A stretch of 64,000 nt of DNA from Limnoperna fortunei (lineage: Eukaryota > Mollusca > Bivalvia > Mytilida > Modiolidae): NCBI GenBank assembly GCA_944474755.1, contig OX104115.1:65454605-65518604 (forward strand), read 5' to 3'. A program made the position numbers and the translations under genes. Position 1 is the stretch's first letter. Each line of letters begins with the position of its first letter. The notes under the pieces were generated by a model. The model had not been told where the DNA came from, made no database searches, and saw only the letters and a program-made list of their open reading frames with translations. Positions 1 through 13,735 of the stretch are shown here, piece by piece.

Positions 1-73
1 ATAAATTTATATTTTTGCATATATTTAATTGCAGTAAAACTCGTAAAAGTGAACTCATGGTCGCTTCTTTAAT

Positions 74-332
74 TGGGCTCTGTGGCCGAGAGGTCAAGGT
101 AGTTTGTTTACCATTGATCATGTGGTCTGTCAACACTTAGATTGCAGATTCGATTCTTACTGCAGGCAAAGTGTACTAGACTCCAATCTTAATTGACAAG
201 GATTGCCAGTTTTCCTACCGGATGCAGGGGTTTTCTCCAGGTACTCCGGCTTCCTCCCTCAATAAAAACTAGACCCCATGATATCGCTGAAAAATTGCTG
301 AAAGTGGCATTAAACACCATCAAACAACAAAT
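74..332 (+). mobile_element. tRNA-derived SINE, copy 1 (near full length)
   Basis: tRNA-like head with an A-box-like part (TGTGGCCGAGAGGTCAAGG) and a B-box-like part (GATTCGATTC), then a unique body (TTTTCCTACC, TCCAGGTACTCCGGCTTCC) and a conserved tail GCTGAAAAATTGCTGAAAG ending in TTAAACACCATC. The same structure recurs at 10.4, 21.6, 41.9 and elsewhere, which defines the family. The tRNA-like head is not a functional tRNA. Confidence 0.8.
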
Positions 333-653
333 AATAACACTTATTTAATTAGTTATGGCTTCTAAAGAATAAAGATTTCCGATGTAGTTAATATAATAAT
401 TATTTGTCTGTAATTGAATGTTTACTTGTTTACAGTTGTGATTAACTTTGTACTAGTAGTAACAGTTTGAAAGAATGAAAAGTTAATTATTTGTCTTTTC
501 TTGAAAGTTTGTTTAAAGTAACAGTTTGAAAGAATTTGTGGTTATAATGTGTGAGAACATACAATACACTTTTTCCTATTTCTGCTACTTTGCTGCAATA
601 TGTTTTTGCATATAACAGCGTTTTAATGAATTAACTACCTATAAAAGTTAAAG

Positions 654-868
654 AGGAGACCTCGGGGGCCGAGTGGTTAATTTAGTTTGTTGTCTACTAT
701 TGATCACGTTATCTGTCAACACTGAGATTGCGGGTAAAAGCCTCACAGTGGGCAGGTTGCTCTTGACTCCAATCTTAATTGACCTCCTCCACCAATAAAA
801 ACTGGACACCATGACATAGCTGAAAAATTGCTGAAAGTGGCATTAAACAACATTCAATAATTAACAAA
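654..868 (+). mobile_element. SINE copy 2, internally deleted
   Basis: Same head (CTCGGGGGCCGAGTGGTTAA) and tail as copy 1, but the body jumps from CTTAATTGAC to CTCCTCCACCAATAAAAACT, lacking roughly 55-60 bases. Confidence 0.75.
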
Positions 869-1257
869 CAATATTTGTACAGAATATGATGATCTAAATT
901 TATTACAGGCACCTCCTGAAAAATAAAGTTGCTGTTCTGTTAAGTCTGTTTTGCCAATGTTTCGCAGTCATGTACTGACAATTAAATATATGCAAATTTA
1001 TAAATTTATATTATACATTTATATATTTTACATATGTGGGGAGAACCGGCAAATCATTACAATATCAATATTCTGTGCTATTATCAGTCAGATTTATGTT
1101 TTTCCGTGAAAAAAATTTACAATTTTACTCTTGTTTCTGGTTGATTGTCTTCAAAAAAGTGTATAGACTGGTAAAACTGGCCACAGTGCAGGCCATAATG
1201 TCTGTATGTTACCTTTGTTTTAATCATGGTTAATTTTTGGTTTTATGTAAAACAGGC

Positions 1258-1335
1258 CGACATTATGCATTAGATATCCGGACAAATCCCCGCCTGGACA
1301 TTTCCCTGTTCGTCATTTGTGCAGACCCGGACAAA
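1258..1335. repeat. CCCGGACAAATCCCCG repeat, left copy
   Basis: ATCCGGACAAATCCCCGCCT ... CAGACCCGGACAAATC. The inverse orientation occurs at 7330-7455. Confidence 0.5.
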
Positions 1336-1899
1336 TCTTTAAATATTTAAAGTACGAGCATAATATGAATTTGAAAGAATCTAAGTCTGCCATCTACCAC
1401 TCCTTTGTTATAATTATTAAAGTAATAAATGGAATATGCTAACTATGTGTGAAAACTATTTTAATGAATCCTTTCCAGTTTTCCGACTTCTAATAAATTT
1501 ACCACGGTTTAAGTGTGGTTGTTGATTAATAAAGTCAGCCTCGCTCAATTAAAGTTGTTTGATCATGAACGATATAAACGAACACTTTTAACTGCTTATT
1601 ATCTCCACAAATGAGACATTTAAAGTTGTTTGACAAACTTACCAATTACTCAAAAACATTTCGGCCGAAATATGAGAATACAAGACTGCTTCTATCATTT
1701 AACACAAGTGGCGTCATGTCCAGGCGAAGGGGTTACAAGGGGCGTACAGGGAAGAAGAAACCATTCGTGACTACTGTGGAATGATAGACGGCCTCGCTTT
1801 CTTACCTATCAACCTGCAGTCATATTCTCAAAAAATCGTAAATTTACACTCACTTGTAAAGATAAGATAGTCGTAACTTTACGTTTTTAGGTCTACGGT

Positions 1900-4800
1900 T
1901 GTTCGTATTCCTTTCCTCCATAATGACGCCTTTTGACGCCTACCCCTTTACTCCATAATGACGCCTCTCGGTAATACCCCAATTGTATCACTTCTCACTT
2001 GCGAACAGACCCATCTTTTGAACTCATTTAATGGGATTCAAGGAAACTGTATTGTCGGGCATTAGCCGGTGAATTTTTTTTTCATAATATGGATTTTTCG
2101 TGGAGAAACTGATGTTTTTCTTATAAACAAATGCCGAAAATTTGGTCGTGGCAATTTTTTCTGTCGCTTCACTTCTGAACTGCTTCAAATCGTAATAATA
2201 TTTCGTTTTGGAAATAATAAGAATTATAAAGAGCTTAAATGGGTGTTTCCCTTAAATTTGTACGATTTTGTTTATCATGACAGTGACCTCTAAGTTAAAA
2301 AAAATTTTGATTGAAATTGACAACCCGAAAGTTAGGAACCCAGCGATGTCAAGTACCAATTTTCAATTCACAAAAACGTTCAAAAGTAAATAATAACTAC
2401 CGTTCCTGTTGCCAAATAAAAATATATTTATAAATTGATTTGATTTGATTCTCCCTTAGTAAATCTTTAGTAAATAAACAGAAGAAAATGCTAATAAAAC
2501 ACAGTTTTGGTGAAACCCCTCTATCACTTCCGGTTTACCGCGCATCGTGGGCGGGAATTATGAAACGAAAATTGTAACTATCATAAACATAAAGATATTT
2601 TCTAATCTCTCTTGATTTGTTATAAACCGCTAATAGCCAAAATCATATAAAGTCAATAATACATTGGAAATTATTTATTTTTAGATTTAATAATTGTATA
2701 AAATGTGTACATTCATAAGTTTTTACCATTAGCGCAACACACAGCCACGCCCACTTTTTACAAGCGATGTACGTGCGTATTTTAATAAATTACTACAAAA
2801 CGAAAATGTTTGAGATTATCTGTTGAGCTATTGTCTAAAACAGGGCAATATTACTATTCCAAAAAAATTAAACAGGACTAATATGGATAAGCTAATAGTT
2901 TTGCACAAAATATAAATGCAACTCAAACAGTGCATCTAATTTAAAACCTACAACCGTGCCCATTCTATGAATACAAAAATGATGTCACTAACCCTCATAA
3001 CCAGGTGTTATTATGTGAACCTCCTGTGTTCGGTTAGTGTCAGAAGCAAGTTTTTACAGATAAAAAAAAAATCTTTATTTAGACAAGTCAATTCCTTGTT
3101 AGAATTATTTACTAAAAGCAATACAAAATAAAAATTATTTTTTTACAATGAAGTGTAGGACCAGATTCTTTGGCACACTGTACAAATTTATGTTCTGGTC
3201 AGACCGACTGGAGACATAAACAAATTTTTTAAGTTTAAAAATCCCTGTCCTCAACTTTCTTTTTGTATTGTTATTTTTTATTTCTATTTTTATTTGGACT
3301 TCAGAAATTAACATATACTAGTTGATAGAAATATGCAGAATATTAAAATATCAAAAAAATATGCACATGACAGATATAACTTTGCAAGGCGAAACAATTG
3401 TTAATTGTTTTTTTTTTTAAATCTTTCCTTTCAAATGATGTTCAATAGGTTTAAGTAAGATATAAATCATACATTCTTGCAGTTAACCAGAACTCACAGT
3501 GTCATGTTTAAAAATTAAAAATGTATGTATCCTGATTTTCAATCTTAATTTAATGACATCTTTCACTTCTTGTTCTCCCCTCCCCCCATGCAGCAACAAT
3601 GGAAAATGGGAGAAGCAAGAGAAGTTTTTAATTTAACGACAACAGAAATTTAAGATAAGCAGACTGATTTCCAATTCCACATGTTTCCCCCAACAACTTT
3701 ACAAAACTTTTACGTATAGCACCAAATGGAGTTTCGACATGTACCCTTTATATTGCTCAGACATGAAGGTAAAAACTGGAACATTTTTATTAGTAAACTA
3801 TTAGTTCTTACATTGGAAACCAAATATTGTATTTACATTTTACAATAACTTAAGCAAATAAGACAAAATAGTATATTATGAACTTGTATTAATTCATGTC
3901 TACTAATTAAACGGCCTGTGGTTCATGGGTATTCTTGTAAATATCCCAGATATATACTGAGCTTATAAATGAATTTTACATTCATGTGGTATACAAACAA
4001 ACTTGACATGAAAAGACAGGTGAATATAACATTGAATTCGTGTGAAATAATTGGGTTTATCGTTTTGTGCTCCCCTGACAAGCTGCTAACAGTGGCTTTG
4101 ACATTCCTTAACAAACATTATGATTTATTGATAGTTGGTTCATGCATATGTTCATTAAGCAGCATTCATCTAAGTTCAGAACTAGAACAAGCTAACACAA
4201 TCAAATTTTGGAAATCATATTCTGTATCTGTATCTGTAGTGGTACATCAAAGATTCTCACGGGGCTACTGTGTGACTGGATTGACCAAAAATATATGGAC
4301 ATTGTGAATGCCACTAAAACATTTGGAAGTTGGGGTAGTAACTGGTAATTTTCCCATTTCAAGCGGCTTCAATGTGCTTACTATGTTTGAAAACTTCAAG
4401 AAGGGTTTAACATTCAAGATTCAAGAAGCATGTGATTATACAAAGACTTGACCCACAACTGTCCATCACTATGCATCCCTATTTAAACCTGAAAACCTTC
4501 CCAATAAGTGGGTATCTCTTCTCTGCTAACCCAAGGTTAAAGCCAGTATGTAGGCATACATTATGCATTTTTAATTTTGCTGTCAAAATATGAGGGAGAT
4601 GCAAGTTTTATTTGATTTTTAAATCATTAAGCGTTCTGAAAGTATTGCTATGACCATGCTAATACCCTTACCCGCAAATTAAAAACCTACAATACTTTGC
4701 AATGACAAAAACTTTTATTTTATAGATATTTTCTAAGGACCATAATTTCATGGAAAATCATCAGACACTGACAGGAATAAAATTCAAACTTAATCTGCAA

Positions 4801-5470
4801 CTCATGATTTTTAAATTCTTATACCAAATATCAGCTTAATATCTCCACGTGTTTATAAAAAAAAAATCAGAAAAAATATGTGGCGGACAGATTTGCAAAC
4901 CTATAGTCCCCTTTAGCAATGCTGGTAGAGGGCTACTAGGTAACCATTAATTTTATGTGGACATTAACAATCCACTCTGCTTGTTCTATTAAAATACATA
5001 TTATTTCATTATACAGCAGTAAATTTCTACAAGTCCTGGCTGAAATCAAAAGATAGACAGCCATGCAGGTGTAAACACATGTTTGTTACTTGAAAATTTC
5101 AACATACTGAGTCTCACATTTATTATTTTTCTGTCAACAAGAAAATCCATTAATCTGTTTGACCTTACAGTTACTAAATAGTGCACTCTTTAGCTACAAA
5201 TGTGACGCCCCTTCCCCAGCAATTGTCTAATGATTTCTCAGAAAATACTTATAATAGTATATCGTTATATTTATACTTGTGTATAGAAAACCCAGAACAT
5301 CATAACAAACAATTTATACATGTTTGAAAATTTTATTGCAAAACGGGTTGTTATTGCAAAACGGGTTGTTACATACATATATAAAAATCCTAGCTTTTCA
5401 TAACTGAAAATAAAATTGTTTATACAACTGATCATACTTTAATTTAGTTACTGTATAAACAAGACTTATG
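1900..5470. other. Non-coding, no feature recognised
   Basis: AT-rich sequence with short chance ORFs only (longest 112 codons at 3969, no motif, no splice-linked partner). No repeat family recognised. Confidence 0.5.
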
Positions 5471-5473
5471 GGA

Positions 5474-5679
5474 AAGACTTCCATTTGAACCCCCATTGAA
5501 AATGCATTATTTCGAATGTAAATAAAAGAAGTTGGCACTGGGTGGCAGCTACTGGTGAACCCCACAGTGGACACAGTCATGCATTGCCAATTGGGCAAGC
5601 GTGAGCCATGTAAACTCCATGTATCTTGTGATAGTCTAAATGTATTGCGTTTTTTATTGGGGGTTCAATTGGAAGTCTT
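5474..5679. mobile_element. Foldback / MITE-like element
   Basis: Arms AAGACTTCCATTTGAACCCC (5474) and GGGGGTTCAATTGGAAGTCTT (to 5679) are near-perfect inverted repeats around a GC-richer centre of about 150 bp. No coding. Confidence 0.6.
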
Positions 5680-5869
5680 ACCGACTTGTGTCACAAAATC
5701 CTTTTTTTTTTTTTCAACAAAACAGAAGATTCCTACCCCCCCCCCCCAAAAAAAAAGGAAATTTGAATATTTACCTTCTGTTAGAGCTTACAAGAGCAGG
5801 CCTACAATAGCAACATGTTTGCATTCAGCCTACAAACAAATGTGCAAATCTCTTTTTGTTTAATTAACT

Positions 5870-6950
5870 TGTATAGAATAAACATGACATTATGACACAG
5901 TGAAAGGCAGATGGACGAGCCCTTTGCTATATCCAGCCTCACTGCTATGCTAATAGATAATGTAAGAGTATAAATTAATTCTTAAAATCATATTTACATA
6001 AAGTTTTTACCCAGTCATTAACTTAAATGAATTTTCGGCATTTTTTACACACAAAATTGTAATAATTTTAATTTTTTTCATTATTTTTGAGATTTTCACA
6101 AAAAACTGTTACCATGGAAACACATATTTTTTATATCTTATGCATGAGTAGAAAGGATTTGTTTCAACCTATTATCCTTGTTATTTTTATAAATGTAGCA
6201 TTTATCATTACAGTTTTCCAGCATTTACAAGATATTTTTTTTTTAAATTAATTTTTGCTAAAAATCCCATGCAAATCAAACATTAAATTAGTTTTTGTCT
6301 ATGGAGTAAAGGGTTAATAGTAATCACAGTTTTGCACGTAAAATAGCATTTGTAAATTTTAGGCTTTGCACGTAGCGTTATCACGTTATCATTATTACAG
6401 TTTTTTAATTGCATAACCTCACAAAGCAGTTGACTGGTGGAAGGAAATACGGATTTATATTTGGCTAAAGTGATAAATTAATAAACAAATAAATAAAATA
6501 AAGTCATGATATTAATTGGTGTGTTGCATAATTTTGAATATATGTGTTTTAAAAAGTAATCTGTCAATTTAGCATAACGTGCAACAAGGTTTATGGTTAC
6601 GTTTCTTCAGTGTAGAAATTAACGAGTAGTTTTGTGTTATAATAAAGCAATAAATAAGCTTATCCCATCTAATTTTAACATAAATAAAACAGCATGATGT
6701 AAAATCGCAAATCATATAGTAAACGTTTAATTTCCGGAACGTTCTTTCATAAATTCGATTGTTGTTTCTTTCTTTTAAAATTATAAATTTTTGTAAGAGT
6801 TATTTCCCATGAGTAACACATTTTTCAAAATATTTGCAAATTTTGAAGTTTTTTTTTGTCGTTCTATGTCACATGCAACAAAATCAATGATGCTAAGTAG
6901 TGAATGGCTTGAAAAACGATTTCTCTTTGCAAAATTATGAAGGACGCAAG
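5870..6950. other. Non-coding, nothing seen
   Basis: AT-rich; only homopolymer runs and stop-dense frames. Confidence 0.5.
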
Positions 6951-7329
6951 GAGTTACGAGCGCTCAGGAGCAGATGTAAGTTTACGATCAATTTTACACA
7001 TATATAATTTACAACTACGAATCTTTGAGAATATTAAAACAGAAGTAAACTTATGCTACGTTTAAAATTACATCTACGATTTTTTGAGAATATGGCTGCA
7101 TGTGTCCGAGGGGATGGAGTACATCCTTCACACCGCCCTGTCAGAACTACATGTATATCCCAGTCGTTTACTATTTTGATGCAACATACGTGTCAGGGAC
7201 CTACATGTTTTATTTGTTTGTCCAGTGGTGGACGGCACATGCACGGTAATTTGGACACGAAAACTTAACTACACCTACATGTGTATTGCTTGTGGTTTAA
7301 TGTACACAATGGATTCAAAATCAGCTAAG

Positions 7330-7455
7330 CGGGGAAATGTCCGGGTATGCAAATCAATGACCGGGGATTTGTCCACCTGTGAAAAACACCGAACGGGTAC
7401 TTGTCCGGGTTATGAAAAATAGCAAACGGGGAAATTTCCGGGCGGGGTATTGTGT
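7330..7455. repeat. CCCGGACAAATCCCCG repeat, right copies (inverted)
   Basis: Three to four spaced copies of a GGGGAAATGTCCGGGT-type word in reverse orientation to the copy near 1.26 kb. Confidence 0.5.
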
Positions 7456-8040
7456 AGTATCCGCTACATCATACAGTCTTTTTTAGCTCAAGATTGAATG
7501 TACGTTCTTGTTAAAACCAAAGTTATGCACCAAACAAAACATTCAACAAATTATTTTGACCTAAACACGACGAAAGATGACATGTATGCCACCAAAAGTG
7601 TCTGTTTTCAAACAGATGTATTTTATACGATCAAGGCAAATAAAAATCAACTTCTAGCTAAATCGAAAGTAGTTTTTTTTTAAAAGAGCATATTCTTTTT
7701 TAGTTTCGTTTTTCGTGTATAATCTGTAAAAAATACAAATATTGACTTACCTGATACTTTCTATTATTATTATACCTGCTTGTATGATGTAAAAAACTCG
7801 CTGAAAAAAAATTATCACACGACCCAATTTTTGACAGTGTGATCAAAATTACCGCCCCTTATTAGTTGTCAACATTGCTAAAAGGCAAAACCGGAAAACG
7901 GAACGGAAATGACGGAAACGGAAAAAGGAAAAAGATTTTGCAAGCACATTTCGTTTATTTAAAAAGGCTGACAACTCATACACACATTATTTAATTTTAA
8001 AAGATAGGAAAGATGTACACAGTCGTAAATATTTATAGAT

Positions 8041-8830
8041 TAACGAAGTGAACAGTTCAAATCACCTGTCAGAAACGTCCCCATTTAGTCACCAAAATCG
8101 CCCTCCTGCAAAACGCACCCGCAAACCCCCCCCCCCCCCCCCGAGCCACCGTCACCAGTATCACCCTAAGTTTCAAAATCGACCCATTCAAAAACATCGC
8201 CAATTTAAGCAAAATCACCCCACATTCCGAAATCGCAAAAGTTGCAAAGTTGTAAAAATATTTTAGGGTTTGTTGTTTTAACTAAATTAAGAAACAAGTT
8301 CTGCCGGTCTTTTCAACATTTGATTTTATGTATTTTATTATATTTTACTTTAAGTTGGCTTACAACTTCATACCAGAGAAACTTATGGTCAAAAAGTGCA
8401 AATTGCTGAATAATAGTGCTTAATGTATTTATTTGAGCCCATTCGTTTGTTATTTTGTATTTCTGTTATAATAAACATGATTTAACGTGTGTTGTCCTAG
8501 CTTTCTTTGTCTTTTGATTGATTTGAAAAAAAAGAAGAACAGTTAAATACTTTTTTACATACGCAATTTTCTTAAGACCAAATAAATGGCATAACTTGGA
8601 ATTACATAGGAGATACTCAGACAATCTAACACAGAATAAAAAGAAAAAAAGTTATACTCTTAAGCGATTTGTCGATTAAGCGGGTCGATTTTGCTCAAGG
8701 TTGTGGGCGATTTTGATAAGGTCGATTTTGGTAAGTATAAAGGCGGGGCGGGGAGATTTCAATGTGGGGGTTGGGCGATTGTGCAAAATGTGGGGGCATA
8801 TTTAGGGGGCGATTTGAATTGAATCCTTAA
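8041..8830. repeat. Inverted, degenerate AAAATCGCC-rich arms
   Basis: 8060-8245 is rich in CAAAATCGCCC-like words on the + strand; 8665-8820 holds their complements (GGGCGATTTTG, GGTCGATTTTG). A C16 run lies at 8127. Loose large inverted repeat, possibly a decayed foldback element. A short Pro/His-rich ORF over the left arm is not credible as a gene. Confidence 0.45.
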
Positions 8831-8839
8831 TGGAATTAT

Positions 8840-10430
8840 GCAGACGAAGTTTGTGTGGTCTTTAACACAAAGTATATTTTTGAGCCGATCCTAAATTTAA
8901 ATCGCTGCCAGCATAGGTACAAGTGTAAGTTTGAGCTCTATGGGTTGAAAATACTTTTACTAGCGTACGGCAGTTGTTTTTATAAGATTGATTGATTGAT
9001 TAGATGTTTGCTTTTTAGTCCTTATATATATCAGAAGTATTATTTGGTTCAATTGACACTACACCTATTGCAATGGTTATTGGAGTCGTTTTTTTTTGTT
9101 TCTATATGCACATATTTACGTGGGCGAAATTTGAGCTTTCCTCGTTAATTTTTTAACTGAGTGGTAATATATCACTGGCATCTAGGTTTTTCAATATTTA
9201 TCTGTGGCTGGTTTCAGTCAAAAGCAAATCAAATATACAAATAATTTATTGTCTCTGCTAATATTAAAGATGAAAAAGTTCTTTCCTCGTTGTACCCTAA
9301 GAAGAAAAAAGTTGATGTCGACTAAAAAATAAACGACTTAAATTACGCACATACCAACTATGGACATTATTAATAAACTGATGTGTTCAGCAGACACAAT
9401 AGTCGTCTGTGTAACCAAATAATTCATCCAATGTAAAATAGTACCGGGTTAATTAGTTTTGGAAAACGGAAACACACGAAATCCTCCGTTTTAAAGAATG
9501 GGAAACCCAATTATTATGGCCTTGTATGGCACTTTTATCTTTCTGTCAAATTAGCACCGCCGATTAAGAGATATCCGTGTAAAAGGCTCCACGAGAACTC
9601 TTTCAAGTTCCGCGAGTGGTATATTCTTGGCATAAACACGCCCATTTAGCACATTTTATTATGAACACCAATACATGTACATGTTATTTCAGCCTTTTTT
9701 ATAATATTTTTAATAAATACAGTATACACTTAATTAGTAATTTAATTATGTATATTTTGTAAGCTTTCAAGTATGCACGACACCGAAATTCTATATAAAA
9801 ACGTACCCCCTCCCGCCATTATTAGAAGGAACTAAAAAGCAATTGCACCGGCCCATCTATCAGATAAATATTGCAGTCCATTTCCCTTGAAAGTGACTGT
9901 TGGACTAAATTGTGATTTAAATGCTATGTACCGGTCGGAAAAAATTTAACGTAAAGTTGTTACCAATTTCTTGCCAAGGTGACCTGATGTTAGATTTGAA
10001 ATTTGACGGTTTTGTATTGAACGATGTTGGAATACAAAATATGGAAAGGACATATCGTAGTACTATCCTTGGATATCTGCTGTTATAACTTTGTTAGAAT
10101 GAGTCTTAGGGAGCATCTATTTGATATAAAGGGGAGATTTGGAAGAAATTATATTTACCTTGGTATCTTTGTTGACATTCTATTTAAAATAACAAGACTT
10201 TACCCAAAATGAAGTGAAAAAAATCAGGATTACACTGAAACTTGAGATCTGAGGAACTACACACATGGCATGAATAGTATGTCACAGTATCCGAACATAG
10301 ACTATTGTTTTTAAACAAAACGTCATGATCTTATATATACAAAGGAGGCAAAACAATCAGAAAAAACTTCTAAACCATAATTACATATATATTTAAAATG
10401 TTAACAAAATGTCTGCATGTGAGCTTCAAC
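8840..10430. other. Non-coding, nothing seen
   Basis: AT-rich, stop-dense in all frames. No repeat shared with the rest of the window was noticed. Confidence 0.5.
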
Positions 10431-10436
10431 TAAACA

Positions 10437-10690
10437 TTGGGGCCTCGTTGGCCGAGACTTGAAGGTAGTTCGTCTACTTCTGATCACTTACTCTTTCATT
10501 CAACACTCCATGCGAGCAGGGTGTACTCGACTCCAATCTTAATTAACATTGACTGTCAGTTTTCCTACCGAAGGTCGAGGTTTTCTCCTGGTACTCCGCC
10601 CCCCCTTTCCCCAAATAGAAGCTGGACTCCATGAAATAGCTGAAAAATTGCTGAAAGTGGCGTTCAACATCATTTTAACAAACAATCAAT
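10437..10690 (+). mobile_element. SINE copy 3 (near full length)
   Basis: GGGGCCTCGTTGGCCGAGAC head, body with TTTTCCTACCGAAGGTCGAG and tail GCTGAAAAATTGCTGAAAGTG; about 250 bp, + strand. Short ORFs over it are by-products. Confidence 0.8.
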
Positions 10691-11261
10691 TAAAGATAAA
10701 AATCGGCATCCAAAATATAGAAGAAACGGATGTTTTAATAAATTTATAGATTTGAATGATACCACATATTTTGTCTCCCTATTTTTTGTCTGATTTCTGA
10801 CATTACCAAGTGTCTTCATTAAACAACTTTGTCATCACATTTTATTTTACCGTGATTTATACAGAATACTGAGAGGGGGTAGATGCCTATGGGTACTTTT
10901 AGGTACAGATTTAAAAAGCCACCATTTTCAAAAATTGTTGGACGTTATAAAATTTGACTAAATCATATAATGAATTTTTAACGAAATCTATTTATATATT
11001 TCAATTAAATATAAATCCAAATAAACACAACAGTGCATTTACCACCAAAATGTATATAAAAAAGTCACACATAAAACTTAAAGCTACATCTTAGGTTTAC
11101 AACATTAGCTTTAGATAAGAAATAAATTTGGAGCATTGATATATTTTATAAATAACTATCCAATGATATATCTTATGAAAAAGTTACACTATTAAATATA
11201 TTTTAGAAAGGTAAAAGAGAGACCCTCAATTGGGCCAGAAACCCAGATATTATGAGATCAG

Positions 11262-11389
11262 TATATGGCGATTTGTATAGCACAACCCATATCAACCCTA
11301 GACTCCCATATCTACCAGAGAGCCTTTAAGCCCGAGGGTTGATATGAGTTAAGAGTTGATATGGGGTGTAATATGAAAATCGCCATATA
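11262..11389. mobile_element. Foldback hairpin element
   Basis: Left arm TATATGGCGATTTGTATAGC then ACAACCCATATCAACCCT; right arm AGGGTTGATATGAGTT ... GAAAATCGCCATATA. Long imperfect hairpin with a small loop. Confidence 0.65.
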
Positions 11390-11847
11390 ATAACCTATTT
11401 ATCATGTGCTTTCGACATTTTTATAAGATTTTACTTTGATTTTTTTTATCAGGTATGGAAGCTAATTAACCTAACTTTCAGTGATATTCTCTTAAATGAA
11501 CACAAACATGAAGTATCATAATGAATATATTAAAATATCGTGTCTATATGTCGAATTACGAACACGCGCCCCATAATCATACATTCGTCTTTATCATCAG
11601 AGTCGATGATTTTACGCAATTTCAGAAAACAAACAACAAAAAATGAAAATATTACACGACAAAAAATAGTTGTATTTTTACAGACTGGAAATCCATAAAA
11701 AAAAACTTTATGCTTTGAGCTGGTTGACACTCTCTGTATCATATATGCAAAAACAAACTTATTATTACTTTTAAGTATATGATAAACTAAGTTACTTCCC
11801 CCCAGTGAAAAAGAGAGAACTTATTTTCGACATTAATGGACTCCCAG

Positions 11848-12165
11848 ACAGCAAGCCTTGGTTGGGCCAACCACTACCTATTACGTTGGGCCACCGTCGG
11901 AAAACAATGTTGGGCCAACGTTAAAAGTGCAAAGTGTGCCAACGTTGGGCCAACATGTTGGTTTTACGTTGGGCCAACGTCGTCATATTTAACTGCCAAC
12001 TGAGAGCCAACGTCGTAATAACTGTCAGCCGATTGATAGCCAACGTTGGGCCAACATCGTCATATCTGTCTGCCAACCGAGAGCCGATGTTGGGCCAATG
12101 TCGTCATATCTATCTGCCAACGTTGGGCCAACGTTGCATCTAACCACCAACATTGGTCCAGCTAT
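11848..12165. repeat. TTGGGCCAACGT minisatellite
   Basis: Irregular tandem units of about 33-44 bp built on CCAACGTTGGGCCAACGTCG plus TCATATCTGTCTG. The core GTTGGGCCAAC is itself palindromic (GTTGGcCCAAC-like), so each unit is self-complementary. An ORF over it (WANVGPT...) is a by-product. Confidence 0.85.
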
Positions 12166-12169
12166 ATCA

Positions 12170-13380
12170 AAATATAGCAGACTAGATACCAACCATAGAT
12201 CAACTATGTACCAGACAAAACCGAATTAGAGGCAGACGTTCTTTATTTATCCACTATGTATACAGCTTTATAAACGAACTTAATGGTCCTAAAGATTTTG
12301 TCCACTTATAAGTTAGTAAATAAAAATCCTTGTAAAAGTATAAATCCTAGGATAGACATAGTTCTATGGACAAATCAACTAACACTGAACACCCTATGTT
12401 TTCTTCATACTTTATAAATATATCATTGATGTTCAGAGTTTATTCACTACTGTTTATTTGTTGCAGTTTTTCTTTCATTTCTTTTTTCTACCATCATTTC
12501 TGTCCGATGCATTTCTTTTTCTACCACCATTTCTGTCTTTTCAATTAAATATCTTCTATTTCTTTGTCTGTATCCTGGCTACATAAAAATTATTCTGTTC
12601 TGTCTCCGTTTCTGTTGGAAAAATAACAAATTTGGCGTTACTTTAAAATCACTTAATTTTAAAAATTAAAGGGCCACGAATTACTTAATAGTATTGAGTT
12701 GACCAAAATTTAACATAACTGTTAAATGCCTTACAGTATTTACATTGTATGTACACGTTTTTGTACTAAACTGAGATCATAACGAACTAATTTAGCTACT
12801 ACTTACAAAGTAAAACATCTTTTAACCACAATGACGAAAACGGTATTTTTGACCCCCTTTTCTGAGTCAAGCTGTTCAGCTTTACAGCTCCACTGTTTTC
12901 AAGTATTTTTGATAGTATCTGCATATATGTTTGTTTAAATCCTTCAAGACCTGAAAGACATAGTAATTACACTAAATATCAGGCATAACAATAAAAATAA
13001 GAAATGGTATACTTAATATCCATGTTTTAGACAGTGGGAATATATTACACTATTTATAATGACATTAAATCCAAGTTGTTAAAATCTTCCCAGGAAATTT
13101 GGTAATTCTATACCATGTATAATCTGGGTGTGATTTGTGTGAGATGTGTACTATACTGTACAGTAATTAATCAACAATCTGCAGATAAAACTCTTCACAC
13201 ATTTGGAAGGTGACCTAATTACTGGAGAAAGGAAACATTTACATTAACTATATTTATTGCATTATGAAATTTGAAAGATTAAAAATGTATTACTCTTAAA
13301 AATATGAGCATAACACCAGGAACCTATACTAGTCCCAGATTACAAACAGATACTTTAATATGGCAAGCCAAAGCGGAAAA
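12170..13380. other. Non-coding spacer between two satellites
   Basis: AT-rich, with CTACCATCATTTCTGTCC duplicated in diverged form near 12490-12535. Otherwise nothing. Confidence 0.45.
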
Positions 13381-13384
13381 AAAG

Positions 13385-13735
13385 CCGTATTTATTGATAT
13401 TAATAATTCATTTATTTATATTTAATAATTCATTAATTAATATCAATAATTCATTTATTGATATCAATAAATGAATTATTGATATCAATAAATGAATTAT
13501 TGATATTAATAAATGAATTATTGATATCAATAAACGAATTATTGATATCAATAAATGAATTATTGATATCAATAAATGAATAATTGATATCAATAAATGA
13601 ATTATTGATATTAATAAATGAATTATTGATATCAATATATGATTCATTGATATCAATAAATCATTTATTGATATTAATAATTCATTTATTGATATCAATA
13701 AATCGGCGAATTATTAATATCAATAAAGCACCTAA
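13385..13735. repeat. Palindromic 21-bp satellite, block 1
   Basis: Tandem TTATTGATATCAATAAATGAA-type units. The core TTATTGATATCAATAA is a perfect 16-base palindrome, so every unit can form a hairpin. At the ends the spacer orientation flips (AATTCATTTATTGATAT), giving a larger inverted symmetry. The 7-codon period explains a spurious minus-strand LISINEL-repeat ORF. Confidence 0.92.

Noticed and set aside
74..150. tRNA gene
   Set aside because: Only A- and B-box-like motifs are present, no cloverleaf acceptor stem, and the unit continues into a SINE body and tail found in other copies.
3969..4307. 112-codon + strand ORF, the longest in the first 15 kb
   Set aside because: No recognisable motif, no Kozak or splice context, overlapped by an equally open minus frame.
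8048..8266. 72-codon Pro/His-rich ORF
   Set aside because: It covers a poly-C run and a degenerate CAAAATCGCC repeat; composition is a by-product of the repeat.
13408..13698. 96-codon minus-strand ORF with LISI-x-LL repeats (and a + strand twin at 13761)
   Set aside because: It is the translation of a 21-bp palindromic satellite; the period of seven codons and the open frames on both strands are explained by the repeat.
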